The notes: generated by a model from the letters alone, not told the origin. A stretch of DNA of 64,000 nucleotides from Bidens hawaiensis (GCA_021521415.1 JAIQDT010000027.1:1697001-1761000), one strand, 5' to 3'; counted from the first letter of the stretch, positions 24,709 through 36,774 are shown. Translations and numbers: made by a program.

Positions 24709-25159
24709 TAAGTGAATTAGGAAACTAGGATCGTTTATTATAGGTATTACGTATACGAGCAGCCGTCATTAACCCGTTTATGGTTATACATTAAAACGTC
24801 TACAAAATTCAATTAAACTTGCAGAAACCTCTATGCCAACATCGCCTATCGATCCCCCTTATTTAATTGTATTATCTTCGTCGTTTGATTTGGTTTTTAA
24901 TCTTGTCACTGGACGGGGGCATGTTCATCAATTAGACGGTCGATTCTTCATGGTTACAGGTAATTTCTTTGTGTTCTATGAACGTCAATCATCGTATAAC
25001 GTTAACCCCATTATGAATTGAACAATCAACGAGCAGATCAATCAATTGTAATAGTTAGGGTTTATTTCAATTTGGGGGAAATCTAGCTTCTGTACTTAAA
25101 TATTTGTTTGCGTATGGTAATTAACAGAAGCTGCAGCCCATTGGGTTTGTGTTTGTGTA

Positions 25160-25220
25160 TTAATTGGTTGTGCCTGCCACCTGCCCGGGTTCGAATCCGG
25201 CAGTGGCCAGACAAGGCCAG
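25160..25220 (+). other. tRNA-like segment with Pol III B box in solo LTR C
   Basis: GGTTCGAATCC at 25188-25198 is a perfect B box. It is preceded by TGCCTGCCACCTGCCC and followed by GGCAGTGGCC, so a T-arm-like stem can form. No convincing A box or acceptor stem is seen, so it is not a functional tRNA gene. It may be a tRNA-derived SINE head or LTR sequence by chance. Confidence 0.35.
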
Positions 25221-25539
25221 TTTTATATATATATTTTTTCCATTTATTATTTATCTTTAAGTGTTAAATGATTTATAAATAAATATAATTAATATTAATT
25301 ATCAAATGAACAATATTTTTATTAAAAACGACATCTTGAAATTTATTTTGTTTTCTTTTCAAATCTCGTTAAAAGCTTTCGTTTACGTTTACATATACTT
25401 ATATATATATATGTGTGTGCGTGTGTATGTATGTATTATAAGTATATTTTTATATAATAAATCATCGTTATTTTATTAAAACCCGACGCTTTCTAGTCGT
25501 TAAACATTTTTATAAATTTGTTTATATTAATTTTATATA

Positions 25540-25541
<2 letters not shown>

Positions 25542-25582
<41 letters not shown>
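25542..25582. repeat. (AT)n microsatellite
   Basis: About 20 AT units inside the AT-rich second part of solo LTR C. Confidence 0.9.
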
Positions 25583-25584
<2 letters not shown>

Positions 25585-26724
25585 CTATATATATATGTAT
25601 CATTCTTTAAAAGATTGTAACGATCGTATCTTAAACGTATTGTTTATATTTGTAAAATACAATTAGATTTTTGTTAAATATTTCAAGATACATATCTTAT
25701 GATAAATATATATTTTAACGTTGGTATTAAAGTATTTAATATTGTACAAGTTATATTTTTTATGTACACCTTTATAATTGCCTTATATTTAAATAAATAT
25801 TATTCAAATAATTAAATAATTGTTCAATTCATTTTTATTTATTGAACTAATAATGATGAATTCACAATAACAAAACCATAGAGTTCATCAACCGTTCAAT
25901 AAACTAACCTAACCACATTGAAATCTTAATTCGTTAAATTATGTTATACCATTTATAATTAATTTATATTATTATATTTAACTAGGAATCCTTGTCGGTG
26001 TATCCCGAAGGGTTCATCATTTCCCACATCGTCATTTATATTTTCATTCATCCGATCAGGTGAGTATCTCACTCCCTTTTTTTTAACTCATTTTTAACTG
26101 TTTTGGGGACATATGCGTTCATAAATATTTTCTATTATACATGTACCAAAAGCAACTGTTTATCCTTGTGTGTTTATCAGTCTACCTAACTTGCTATTTG
26201 CTTACTTGCTTTATTTGAACGCTATTTGTTTACTTCGGCAACCGATGTCCATTTTTATGGCACGGTTAGTCCTTGCTTGGTAATCAATGTCCATTTATAT
26301 GAAATTGGTTGAGCCCTTTCTTTATGGATTATTTGATTGTTTTGTGCTATGGCTTAACTGTATATCTCACAGGAACAATTTGCACTTTTACTTATTATTA
26401 TTATTATAGTGTCTCAAATATGGTGTTATACTCACTCAACCTAGTGTTGACAAAACCTATTTGTATTTTTAACGCATATGCAGGTTATCGTGTGATGTGA
26501 TTATCAAGATTGTTTGAAGCAACTTAGGATGCATGTTAGAGAAGAAGATACAAGAATTTAATTTTGGATGTTTATTGTACTTGTTTATTTATGAGTTTGA
26601 TGTGCTTGATTATTTAACTAAATTTAATAGATATTGTCACACTTAATACTGCATAATAGTACCCTGAGAGCTGTAGGCACTCCGTTCACGGCCCGACATT
26701 TCTGCCTTAGGTTGGGGTGTGACA

Positions 26725-26729
26725 CATTG
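26725..26729. repeat. Target-site duplication CATTG, right copy
   Basis: Matches 11915-11919; the LTR of element A resumes directly after it. Confidence 0.9.
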
Positions 26730-27285
26730 GGACTCTTTTTGGCCCATTGATGCCTCGTTTTGCGTGTGAAAGTTCGGTATCGGTCCCAAATTTAGTTGGG
26801 GTTCAGTTTTTGAAAATAAAATAGTTCGGATGCGATAAAACAGTGCGAAAACGAGTGTTTTTCAGCCCATTTTTGTAAAATAAGAAAAACATATTGAATC
26901 GTTGTAAAATCCAAAATATTTTCACGGATTGCTTAAAACATATTATATAAGTGTTCCATAAGTCTTTTTCGGCTTAACTGATGATGCAATGCTTGTTTTG
27001 GTATTAACGATCGCGTTTAAGTTCATAGCATATAGTTAAATGAAACCTTTTTCGTTTAAATGATTTTATACGTACAGTGGTCTTAATATCAACCTGTTAG
27101 CCACTAATATATATATATATATCACTCATATTTGACCCCTCAATATCTATATGGGCCCCTCATTATATATATGGGCCATAACCAGAATCGGTCATCTACT
27201 CGTTTAATCGCTACGAATTAACCTATTTATCGTTTACTCGCTACGTAGTGAATAAGGTGTACCTCGTTTTGTCATGAATGTCACA

Positions 27286-28244
27286 ATTCATATGGGATTC
27301 CAACTCTTTATTCCTCTCCTTTAAATCAACATTTTCAGTTCTTAGGTCACTGTGTTTCACCATGAGATCAAATATTATTTTCAAAATAGTGTGATTTGAA
27401 ATTTGGTATATGGTGAAAGAATCGGAATCAGAAGTTTCAGAAGGTTGGGTTGGCTGTGGATGGGTCGGGATAAAGGAATGTCATGTTGGTCAAGGTTTAG
27501 AGAGTGTGTTGGTGACTGGTATGGTGTGTTTGGTTGGCTTATAAGATGGGAAGGAATGAATTCTGGGATATAGGGTTTTGGTTCAGTTTAAGTTTGAGCT
27601 TGTGTGTGGGTTTTTGTTTTAGGGAAGATGGTGGTGAAGGAATAGTTGGCTCAAATTTTGGAGTAAGTGAGGTGGTGATGGGATATTAGGTTCATGTATA
27701 TGCGATTGTGGTGGTGGTGAAACAGGTGGTGTTGGTGTTGAAATAATTTCATTTTGTGGATGCTCCCCCTCAACATGTATAGCCTCCTCCTCATCAACCT
27801 CATTTCCTCCATCTACATTATCATCATTATCATCATCATTAGATTCACTTCCATCCTCATCATCACTCTCCTTTTCTTCACTTCAGACCATGGGTGAAGC
27901 AGGAACCTCCATAATCTTCATATTATTATTCACCAACCATGGAAGGATGTCAAACTCCACTTCTTGATTAAACTGGCTGGTTGCTCCAATCTGTTGATAC
28001 TCCTGAAAACAGTTGGATCTTGTAGCACATGTGTTATACCAGCCGTTGGAAGATCTAGATGTAAGATGTTGAAGATTATTCTAGTAGAAACCGTGGGTAC
28101 ATCAAAAATTTGTCTTCTCCTCCTTCCTCACATTTGTGACCAAGCCCTCAATGATCATTTGTGAAAAATTGAATGGGCGGTCATATATTACAACAAACAG
28201 TTGTAGTTAATATATAACTACTCATCGTCGTCCACGTTATTGAT
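27286..28244 (-). pseudogene. Decayed fragment of the copia-associated giant ORF (unit E, middle part)
   Basis: On the minus strand this aligns to about 45300-46140 of the giant ORF block. It keeps a segment equivalent to the IIYDLP / YPRFLQ region near 28000-28180, an acidic Asp/Glu/Ser run (27780-27890) and a Pro-rich, Thr/Gln-rich stretch (27600-27760). Many stops and frameshifts are present. It is cut at 27286 by element A and at 28244 joins copia 3' sequence, so its N-terminal part is missing. A second copy of the segment 27860-28244 lies at 39585-39955. Confidence 0.7.
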
Positions 28245-29577
28245 TAAGTCATATTGATCGAGCCACCTTTCAGTACTTTATTCTCAGCATTATTGTGACA
28301 CATTAGGCAGATCAAAAGTAAGTAATTACTTAGCATGAATTTCATTACTTTGGTGATATGCTTAAGATTCAATTAATTTCATAATACATAAATGGATAAC
28401 ACGTATTGCACTATGATATTCCATATCTCTTCTCAAGGCTTATTTGGCTTTCTCCAGATAACCCCAAATTGACTTCAACCCCCTGATATATGGTCAAAAT
28501 ATTTTAAGGACAGAACATTTATAAATTTCTTAGCAAATTCAACTTTTCAAAACTTTTCAAACTTTGAGGTTGAACGTTGCACTTACATGCCACACAATAC
28601 AGAATTACATGCCTTACATTCAAGGTGTTTAAGACTTACATTGATTCCCCACCTTTGTGGTTCTAGTTTAAACCCTCATGTTTGTGAACTTTATCAACTT
28701 TTGGTTGATGTATTATCTTTTTGCTTAAATTTGTCCTTTGTCATGTATATAAAATGATTCATTTGGAGTGACCAAATACCAACACGCTTATGTATGACTG
28801 GGTAGTTACTTTTTTGCCTATCATTTGGAGAGATTTATCTTGAAGCATGCATATTTCAACAGTGTATCTCCACATTAAGTTTAGCATATTCATTTTTTTT
28901 ATATCACATCAGTTTTTACACATCATTAAAAGCAACCATATATATTAATGAGTGCACTAATAGTCTTTCCAGCCTATTAAATCCATTGATTGGTATAAAT
29001 AATCAATCTACTATCATTTCCCAAAAGGTTGGATCATTTTTCATTTAAAAACCTTTTAAGCTTCTTTAAAGGTTGAACTAAATAGTTTTATCATATCTCT
29101 ACACTATTACTTTGAAAACCTTCTTTAAAAATGTTCATTTTAGCAAAAAAAAAAATGTTTTTATGACCAAAAGCAAATTCTTGAAACAAGCAAACTTTAA
29201 CACAATCAAACATAATCAACAATGACAATAATGCATTAAAACAAGCAGGCTAACATAAAGTTATAATCAAGATAAATCATGCATAATATATCCTACCCTA
29301 AGCACATAATCATTTCAAATCATCAAACCATGATCAAGTTATCAGATAAGTATGCAGATAACCGTTTCAAAGCAGATTTAATCAAAAGCAGATTTAATCA
29401 AACTCATCAAACTATCATGAATCCTAACCACAAAAGCATACCTAAGAATCATAGATACCTAAGTCAGACATGTTCATTCAAATACATATCAATCATAGAA
29501 AATGCACATATTGAAACATAACTAACTCAAGACCATTAAGCAGATAATCAGTTAGCACATTGAGCATATATCATTAA
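28245..29577 (-). other. Copia 3' non-coding region of unit E
   Basis: No credible gene. It aligns by eye to 48335-49518 plus 57961-58481 of unit G (for example GGCTTATTTGGCTTTCTCC and a TATGACTGG...GCCTATCATTTG block), so it is a conserved region downstream of copia pol. Its role is unknown. Confidence 0.65.
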
Positions 29578-30652
29578 TTACATTTCATTAGAGTTTATCT
29601 TGCCTAAAGCTTTTAATAGAAAGTTAAAACTAGTTTTATCCAGTGGATTGGTGAACAAATCAGCCAAGTTGTCACTAGTGTCAACTCTTTTCAGTTCTAC
29701 TAGTCCTTTCTCATTGCAATCTCTGATAAAATGGTGTCTGATTTCAATATGCTTGGTCTTTGAATGTTGATCATGATTTTTAACAATGAACAAAGAAGTA
29801 GTATTATCAATGAAAAAAGGAGTATTCAAGTAATTCAGACCATAATCAAACAGTTGATTCTGAATCCAGAGGACTTAAGACTAGCAAGCAGATGCAACAA
29901 TGTATTCAGCTTCAGTAGTTGAAATTGACACCATTTTTTTGCTTTGGCATGAAACTGGCCTGTCTTCCATGAATTGACATCAACCTGATGTTGACTTGCC
30001 GCTCATATTTCATCCATCATAATCACTAATGGTGTAGGCAAGGAGATCAAAAGCATTGTTCTTGGGATACCAACTACACAAGTCAGGCTTTCCTTTTAGA
30101 TTTCTAAAGATTCTCTTGACAGCAGTCATATGAGAAACCATAGGATTTACTTTGAATCTTGCACACACACACATCAAATATGATACTTGGTCTTGAAGCA
30201 GTCAGATACATCAATAATCCAAACTTAGCTCTATATTCATGTTGATCCACATGCTCCCCCTTTTCATTTGTTACCATCTTCTCATATGTGTCCATTGGAG
30301 TATAAGAAGGTTTCAAGTCTTGGCATTTGAACTTGTTCAGGATGTCTTGTACATATTTGGATTGGCAAATGAATATTTCATCCATATTCTGTTGAACTTA
30401 CAACCCAAGGAAGAAATTCATTTCTCCCATAGAACTCATACAGTATTTAGACTTCATGACCTCTTCAAACTCTAAGCACATATGTTCATTTGATGACCCA
30501 AAGATGATATCATCAACACACACTTGTAGTAGAAGTAAATCTCTTCCTCTTTTCTTGTAGAAAAGGGTCTTCTCAATGGCTCCCCTTTGAAAACCATTTT
30601 CAAGTAGGTGATTAGACAACTCGTCATACCAAGCTCTTGGAGCTTGATGTAA
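29578..30652 (-). pseudogene. Copia RT/RNase H remnant of unit E (3' part)
   Basis: Minus-strand fragments of a Ty1/copia pol. The RT palm with CVDDIIFGS and GEMNFFLGL lies at 30398-30652. The connection region follows (30104-30385), then the RNase H end with QHSKTKHIEIRHHFIRDC and NLADLF (29578-29829). It is near-identical in layout to 58482-59580 of unit G but with more stops. Element D splits the RT just upstream, between the residues Tyr-Gly and Leu-His-Gln of the copia motif [13 protein letters not shown]; the other half is at 39284-39590. Confidence 0.88.
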
Positions 30653-30657
30653 TCCAT
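30653..30657. repeat. Target-site duplication TCCAT, left copy
   Basis: TCCAT precedes the left LTR of D and recurs at 39279-39283. Confidence 0.92.
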
Positions 30658-32066
30658 TGTCACACCCCGACTTACGGCCTAAGCGTGTGACCAACAGTTG
30701 GTACCGGTTTTGTAAATGTATCAGAGTTTAGCGGAAGTCTTTTAAAAGTATTGATATTTTGAAATATTAATTTATTATAAAGCTTTATTTATAATAAAAT
30801 ATTAATATTTCTTTTGAAACATTTTATTAATAAATCTTTATTTTGTAATAATATTAAATTTATTTGAAAAGCTTTTCGGATAATAAATATCCGAGCTTTT
30901 TATTTATAAACCTCGTTTGATTTTACGAATCATATTTTTTTAATCTTTTCGCCTAGGCGTATTCACCTTTTCGCTTTGGGATCGGCTTCAACACCGTCTG
31001 AGGGTCTTTCCCTTGCTATCTCGCACCTATAGTACGAGTATAGCCTTTTCTTTTGGATCAGCTTCAATATACTGTCCGAGGGTCTTTCCCTCTTCTTTGT
31101 TATCTCGCACCTATAGTACGAGTATAACTTTTTGTTAGTCGGATATACAATCCGGCTTAATACCTCTAGTCTCTTTTGTAAAATCTTTACCTTGATTTTA
31201 AATTTCTTTATGAACCTTTAGTTCAAAACATCTTTTCTTTATTTTAAACCTTTAGTTTAAAATATTATGTCTTTTTTTTCTTTTTTTTTTCAAGTTAAAA
31301 TTCTTTCTTTTAACTTATTTACTTTTCTTTTCTTTCACAAGATAAACCTCTAGTAACTTCTTGCCATTTTCTACGTTTATTCTTCATTAAGAAACGTATC
31401 TTTTTATTTTCTTATTATTTAAGAATAATAACTTAAATAATATTATCATCTATAACTCTTTTCTACTTTCATTTTTTTCTTTTCTTTTATAACATATTTG
31501 AACCTATAGTTCAAATCATATATCTCTTATTCTGATATTCGGACCTTTAGTCCGTCTACGTTTTTCAAAACGTATACTTATATATATATATATATACCTC
31601 AACTAGTTTATATTAATAATACAAACAATGTATATATATATATATATTTATTCATTACATAATTTTATTATTTAAATTATATTTAAATAATACTTTTATC
31701 TTTATTCATTAATAAAGATCTTTTTCATTTATTTCTTTATTCTTTTTCATTTAATTATTATTTAAAATTTACTTAAATAACAATCATACTTTGCTTATAA
31801 TAAAGATTTATACTTTAAATCTTTATTTTCTTTTCTTTATTTTTGAGATATTGACTATACCCTTGACTAGGTTCTAAGCCTTTATTATTTTATTAATATT
31901 TTATTCGGGCATTATGCCTACCTCGTTTGCCTAATTAATTTCTAAACTCACGGGCAGCACTTCGACGTTGGCACGTATAACGAGAATCTTGATCAGCACC
32001 TCCTTGACACGCAAATCGAGGCACACCGGTCTTCAAGTTTCGTCAGCAAGCATTTCGAAGAAGGTT

Positions 32067-32175
32067 GTCGGGTTGTCTCGGGTCGGCACGTATTTCGAGG
32101 CAGAACGTCGGGTCGTCTCAGATCGACACGTAATTCGAGGTGCAACTTCGGGTCGTACCGGGTCGGCACGTACTT
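32067..32175. repeat. 40-bp tandem repeat in left LTR of D
   Basis: Nearly three units starting GTCGGGTTGTCTCGGGTCGG and containing GGCACGTATTTCGAGG. The same array is at 38705-38805 in the right LTR. It lies downstream of the TATA box, inside the likely transcribed part, and is GC- and CpG-rich compared with its surroundings. Confidence 0.8.
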
Positions 32176-32373
32176 CAAGATATTGTCGCAGGTACTTTGG
32201 GGTATCGTCGGTTTATGGTACAGATTACGAGGCATAGTGTCGGGTTTTTGGCACGGAAAACGAGGAGGTCGGTGGCACGTTTTACGAGAAAATTCCTAGA
32301 GAGAGAGTGTGTGTTCTAGAGAGAGAGATATGTGTGAGAAATGGTGTGTGTGAAATGAGAGGCTTGAAGCCTC

Positions 32374-32381
32374 TATTTATA
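32374..32381 (-). promoter_or_regulatory. TATA box of left LTR of D
   Basis: TATAAATA on the minus strand within CCTATAAATAGAGG; the same motif is at 38991-38998 in the right (5') LTR. Confidence 0.65.
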
Positions 32382-32425
32382 GGCAATGCTATGGTGAGTC
32401 ACCATGTAGGCCTACCACATTGTGA

Positions 32426-32562
32426 CACGTGGCAGGACACGTGTCACATTATCATGGCTTTATGCCACATTGTGACACGTGGCAGGACACGTGTCAAAGT
32501 GTCATGGCTTTATGCCACGTGACGGCTGGTGTGCCACGTGTTGATACGTGGCATGACACGTG
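32426..32562 (-). promoter_or_regulatory. CACGTG (G-box/ABRE) cluster upstream of TATA, left LTR of D
   Basis: Seven CACGTG palindromes in 137 bases (starting at 32426, 32438, 32476, 32488, 32516, 32535 and 32557). Several have the full ABRE form ACACGTGGC. The first four come from two copies of a 50-base unit. Read on the minus strand they lie 45-190 bases before the TATA box, where bZIP/bHLH-binding G-boxes act in plant promoters. Known role of the motif: abscisic acid, stress and light response. Function here is inferred. Confidence 0.6.
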
Positions 32563-32578
32563 TCTGGTTGTCAGACAT

Positions 32579-32601
32579 CGCCATCGCGATAAGCGATGGC
32601 G
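32579..32601. repeat. Perfect 9-bp inverted repeat
   Basis: CGCCATCGC and GCGATGGCG separated by five bases, next to the CACGTG cluster; the right LTR keeps a weaker version near 39145-39166. Confidence 0.6.
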
Positions 32602-32714
32602 TTGCGCCCAAGTACGTCGCGAATCGCGATTGGCCTTGAATTCAGAAATTTTCATTTTGATCCTTGGACTTTTTGAAATTTGATATATTGACCCTATATT
32701 TTCATGATGTTACA

Positions 32715-32726
32715 TCCTCCCCACCT
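32715..32726 (-). other. Polypurine tract of element D
   Basis: On the minus strand AGGTGGGGAGGA directly before the left LTR start. Confidence 0.8.
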
Positions 32727-35512
32727 TTAAATAAATCTCTTCCTCAAGATTGATTCTTTCTAGAACGAGTGGGGGTATTCCTTTTTCATTTCGGATTCGA
32801 GTTTCCAAATATACTCGGTGCCTCTTTCTGGGTCTCACTTTACTTTCACAATCTTTAGAGTTCGTCTTTTTACTTTTTTTTTTGTTTTCGAATCTTTGAT
32901 TTTGAATTGGTTGTTCTAGATATTAAATTTTTATTTATTTTTATATCTTTTAAAAGGTATCGATAAAGATTTATTGGCTCAATATTTACGCAGATTAGAG
33001 ACGTGGAATCCATCATGTATCCCTTTTGTTTTCTTTGGGTAGTCACAGACGGTATGCAACAATCCCGATTTGCTCGATTATTTGAAATGGTTCTACAAAC
33101 GTAGACTAAGTTTTCTTTTCTTATCGAAGCGAATGAAGTTTTTCTAAGGCAAAATTTTAATTAACATCTTATCGTATATATTATATTCTAATGGTTTATT
33201 ATGGACGTATCTCTCCTTTGGCGATCTCATGCCATCTTAAGTCGTTCATAAATTTGTTATATTTTATTCGTTGTTTCTTGGACTACTTCGGGTCTAATCA
33301 TTTGGTTATCTTTCGTTTAGACTAATACACAGCGTTTGGCTTTTATATAACGTATCATAAGGTGTGACTCGAATGTTTATATGGTAATTATTATTTGAGA
33401 ATTCTATTAGGAAAATTAGTTATCCATCTTCCACTTAAATCTTTTATACTTACGCGTTGCATAACCTTGTATGTTTGGATTATTCTTTTCACTTTGCCCA
33501 TATATGATAGATTATGCTAAAGTTCAATCGAGTCCTTAACGTTAGTTGGAAAGTATCCTTTAAATGGGATGTAATTAAATTGTCTTGATTGGAGATTATA
33601 AATAGGGGCACATTGTGTAGAGACACGATGTTGTTTACATAATTTCATGCTAATCTATCCATCGAGTACGGATCGTTTATTGAGAAAAATTTAGGCAAAC
33701 TTTGTTAGTTTATCATCAATAATCCATATTGTATCGTATTAGTATGAATTCTTGGGAAGTTTTGTAATACAGTTCGTGGTTATCTTTACTCATTTCTACA
33801 TGGGGAGTTTGGGTTGCTTAAAGTAATCCAAAGGTTTCTTGTGCTTGGTTTTCACTTGTAAATGAATTTGATCTTTCATTACATACGAAGTGATATCTTC
33901 TTCATGTTCTTATATTAATATTTTGATCTAAGGTTTGTGGCATGTTTTATTACTTTAGAGTGCATCTCGTACTTATGAGCTTTGTTCATTATCATCTCGT
34001 ATAGCTTTCAATTATCGGTATCAAATTTTGGTTTTTTGAGTATTAAGTATTTCGTCATCGTTCTTAGCTTTAACAAATCGATTGTATCATAACATTTCTC
34101 AACAGAGATTTGATTTTTGTTGATTACTTACTCTTGAGGTCTTCTTGGTTTTACTTTGTTTATGTCTACTTAGGGTTTCAAACTTCTAAAGCTCCAACGT
34201 TCTTAGTTATTCAGGTTTTCTCATTCTTTAATTTATGGGTGATAAAAATCTTCAGACTTGATGGTTTTCTCATTAGCATCTATTTGAATCTACTATTTTA
34301 AGTAGATGTTCTAATGCTATACCATCTTGTTTTACATTCATTATGCAATCTTCTTGTCAATAAATTTCCGTGATCTGATAAAGAGCAGATAACCTCCTTC
34401 TATAGTTATCTTGTTTGACTTTTTACTAAAACTTCCGAATGTTGTAGTATACCTCTTTTGTTAATTCTATGCCATTGGATGATATAGTAAGTTTATAATT
34501 TAGAATGTCGCAAGTAATTGTAAATCGCTAAACACAGTTGCCAATTGTGTTTAATTATTTACCTTACCTTTAGTATTCTAAATATCTACTAATATTAATT
34601 AGATGTTTCTCGGATTCCATCTATCGAATCTCTTTTGCATAAATCTTCATGACATTCTATCCTTTTTAACTTACTTATTCTTTGATAGCTTTCAAGATTT
34701 TCATACTTGTTTTACGTAATCCCTTGACCCTTGCTTCATGAATTTGACGGATTCTTTCCGTTTATTTTCCTTGAACTTTTAAAGTTTGGATAATTGATTT
34801 TCTTTGAATAGACATGCTTTGTTTAATTTATCATTCATTTTAGTTCATCTTTCTATAGATGATAGTTTCTTGTATTTTGAAAATTTTACTATCTCTTTTC
34901 TTTTGCATATAAGTATTCATGTGTGTAGACACGATTAATATTTTCTTTATATATATTAGGAAGTTAATTATCCATTCATTGTTATCAAATATCTTGTTTA
35001 TAACGAATTTGTAAACGGGTTACATGAGTTAATTTAGACTAATAGTTATTTACAATAGTTAACATTCCTTTGACCTACCATTGTCTTTGTTTGATTGTAT
35101 TGATATCTCTTTATGCGTTCGTTGTGAGTGTTCAACGTTCCTCTCTTTATCGTTGCTCTTACTTGTTTTATTTTTCCGAATATTCATTCTTGAAATTTTA
35201 TTACTTTTGGCTATCATCATAGTTTCGGAGGTTGTTTGTGGTACATAAAACTTTCTACCCTTTTTGTCTTTTTTGATAGCTCAGATATGTATTTCATCAT
35301 CTTTTCAAACACTAAATCATCTAATTGCGGAGTTAATTGACAATATTTATCATTGTATTTCTTGAGATTGTTATTAACGACCTTCTGATCCCATAGCAGG
35401 ATTTGATCTTGTTTGATTTTTATTAAGTGGGCAAAAATTCTGTAAAATAAGATCTTTAATTTCTTAAGTTGTACATCACTTTGTTTTCTTTAACTTGAAT
35501 TAATATACTCTA

Positions 35513-35842
35513 CTACTCAAGAGATTTATCTTTGAATATCTTCGAAGAACACCGAATGGCTTGTTCACAGGTAGTATTATTCAAGATTGATTCTTGCTCC
35601 TTAAGCCAATTCAAGGTGGTTATGATATTTTCATTTATATGGAATTTCTTAAGCTCAAAGGTTTTAAAATTATCTTCCGGTTGAAGTTTAGGTTTCTTGT
35701 TACTCTTATTCCTTAATTCGTTCTTATGACTAAATTGGTTACAACTTTCTTTTGAAGAATTAGGCTCGCTTTGAGTCCTTTTTCTTGATTCAAATTTCAT
35801 AGGGTTATTGAGCATTTTTATTATTGGAGCATACAATTTCAT
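35513..35842 (-). pseudogene. gag capsid remnant of element D
   Basis: A 109-residue piece. Its second half has the spacing of the gypsy gag capsid N-terminus seen in element B (FKTFELKKF, then LNWLKEQESI, then ending in a Ser-Lys-Ile-Phe-Lys-Asp-Lys-Ser-Leu-Glu segment). Preceded by a basic Asn/Lys-rich stretch. Truncated and not functional. Confidence 0.6.
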
Positions 35843-36598
35843 TAATCATTTCACGAACCTCGTCTTCAAAATTGGTCATTCATGTTTCTCTCACTTCTAA
35901 CTTCTTAGGAGGAGTTTCTTTCTTTTGACGCACTACAAAAATTTATAGATAGGTTTAATACTTAAGGGAATCAAAGCCTATCTTCTATTGTGCAAGATTT
36001 CCTATTACAAATTGGTCTTTAGAAAATCCTATTGCTATCAATTTGGATGGATCAATCATTTTACTTATTCATCATGAATGTGAGTCTTCATACCTTTATT
36101 TACATTCCTCTTACTTCTTTGGAAAAGTTTCTTTTTATATTTTCTTTTTTTTTTCTATAATAATTTATAGATATGTCAAAACATATCTTGTACTACGCAT
36201 GATTTTCTACTATGAAATGGTTTATCGCTACCAATTGGACGAATGTATCATCTTATTTCATATTTATAATCCATCTTTACTCATTCATCACGTATGAGGA
36301 TTTTTATATACTCATTTATTTATTTTACTTGATTATGTTTCATGTATTTCTCTTTTGTTTTTTCTTGCTATTCTTCAAACATCTTTCCTTTGTTTTTGCT
36401 TGCTTTAACCTTTTTTTTTTTACTATTCATATAGTAAATTTTGGGGTTAAGCTCAATTCATATTTTCTCCTTCCTTTTCTGTCGGAAGTTGCCTTGTTTC
36501 TCTTAGTCGGACCATAGTCGACTTATTTCCACATTTATAAATTAGATGTAATAATGTTTCTTTTTTCTATCCGTACTTATTACATCTTATCCCTTACT

Positions 36599-36601
<3 letters not shown>

Positions 36602-36638
<37 letters not shown>
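36602..36638. repeat. (TA)n microsatellite
   Basis: About 18 TA units in the interior of element D. Confidence 0.9.
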
Positions 36639-36644
<6 letters not shown>

Positions 36645-36774
36645 TTTAAATTTTGATATTGATAATTTAAGTATTTAAACTTTTCTAATGCTTTATAAAA
36701 TCTTGTACTAAAATATTTGTCTATCATTTGATCAAAGCCTAGGTATAACTGAATACCTAATTCGCTAAGATCGA

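Larger units (their letters stand above)
11920..26724 (+). mobile_element. Solo LTR of family C, split by element B
   Basis: The LTR parts are 11920-12312 and 24709-26724, about 2409 bases in all. It starts TGTAACAACTCGGG and ends TTGGGGTGTGACA, and CATTG is duplicated on both sides. The first part aligns to the LTR at 1-438. No PBS, polypurine tract or protein domain is left, so it is a solo LTR. It is inserted in the LTR of A and later received B. It contains an (AT)n tract and a Pol III B-box-like segment. Confidence 0.88.
9266..27285 (-). mobile_element. 5' LTR of element A, split by solo LTR C (and B inside it)
   Basis: The LTR occupies 9266-11919 and 26730-27285. On the minus strand it starts TGTGACATTCATGACAAAACG at 27285 and ends next to the PBS at 9266. 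Both ends match the LTRs of element B, with much divergence in between. The joined length is about 3210 bases, longer than B's 3059 mainly through a GTAT microsatellite. Solo LTR C, with its CATTG duplication, interrupts it. The TSD of A itself should be ATTCA (27286-27290); its partner lies beyond the left window edge. Confidence 0.88.
30658..32714 (-). repeat. 3' LTR of element D (left, shortened)
   Basis: 2057 bases; on the minus strand TGTAACATCATG...GGGGTGTGACA. Compared with the right LTR it lacks the segment matching 37085-37616 and has six extra bases (CGCCTA) at 30950-30955, a typical end-joining scar. It holds a TATA box, a CACGTG cluster and 40-bp repeats. Confidence 0.92.
32727..36774 (-). 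pseudogene. Eroded interior of element D
   Basis: Four kilobases, very AT-rich, with no long ORF on either strand. The only protein signal I trust is a gag-like piece at 35513-35842. The rest is presumably decayed pol. The plus-strand ORFs near 36043-36517 are low-complexity Phe/Tyr/Ile runs. Confidence 0.6.

Noticed and set aside
25160..25220. tRNA gene
   Set aside because: Only the T-arm and B box are present; no acceptor stem, A box or anticodon arm could be built.
27964..28164. 66-residue plus-strand ORF and similar short plus-strand ORFs in 42490-46371
   Set aside because: Antisense shadows of the giant-ORF copies, which are recognisable on the minus strand.
31968..32683. Short ORFs on both strands in the LTR of D (and 38671-39121)
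   Set aside because: They follow the 40-bp and CACGTG repeats and recur only because both LTRs share them.
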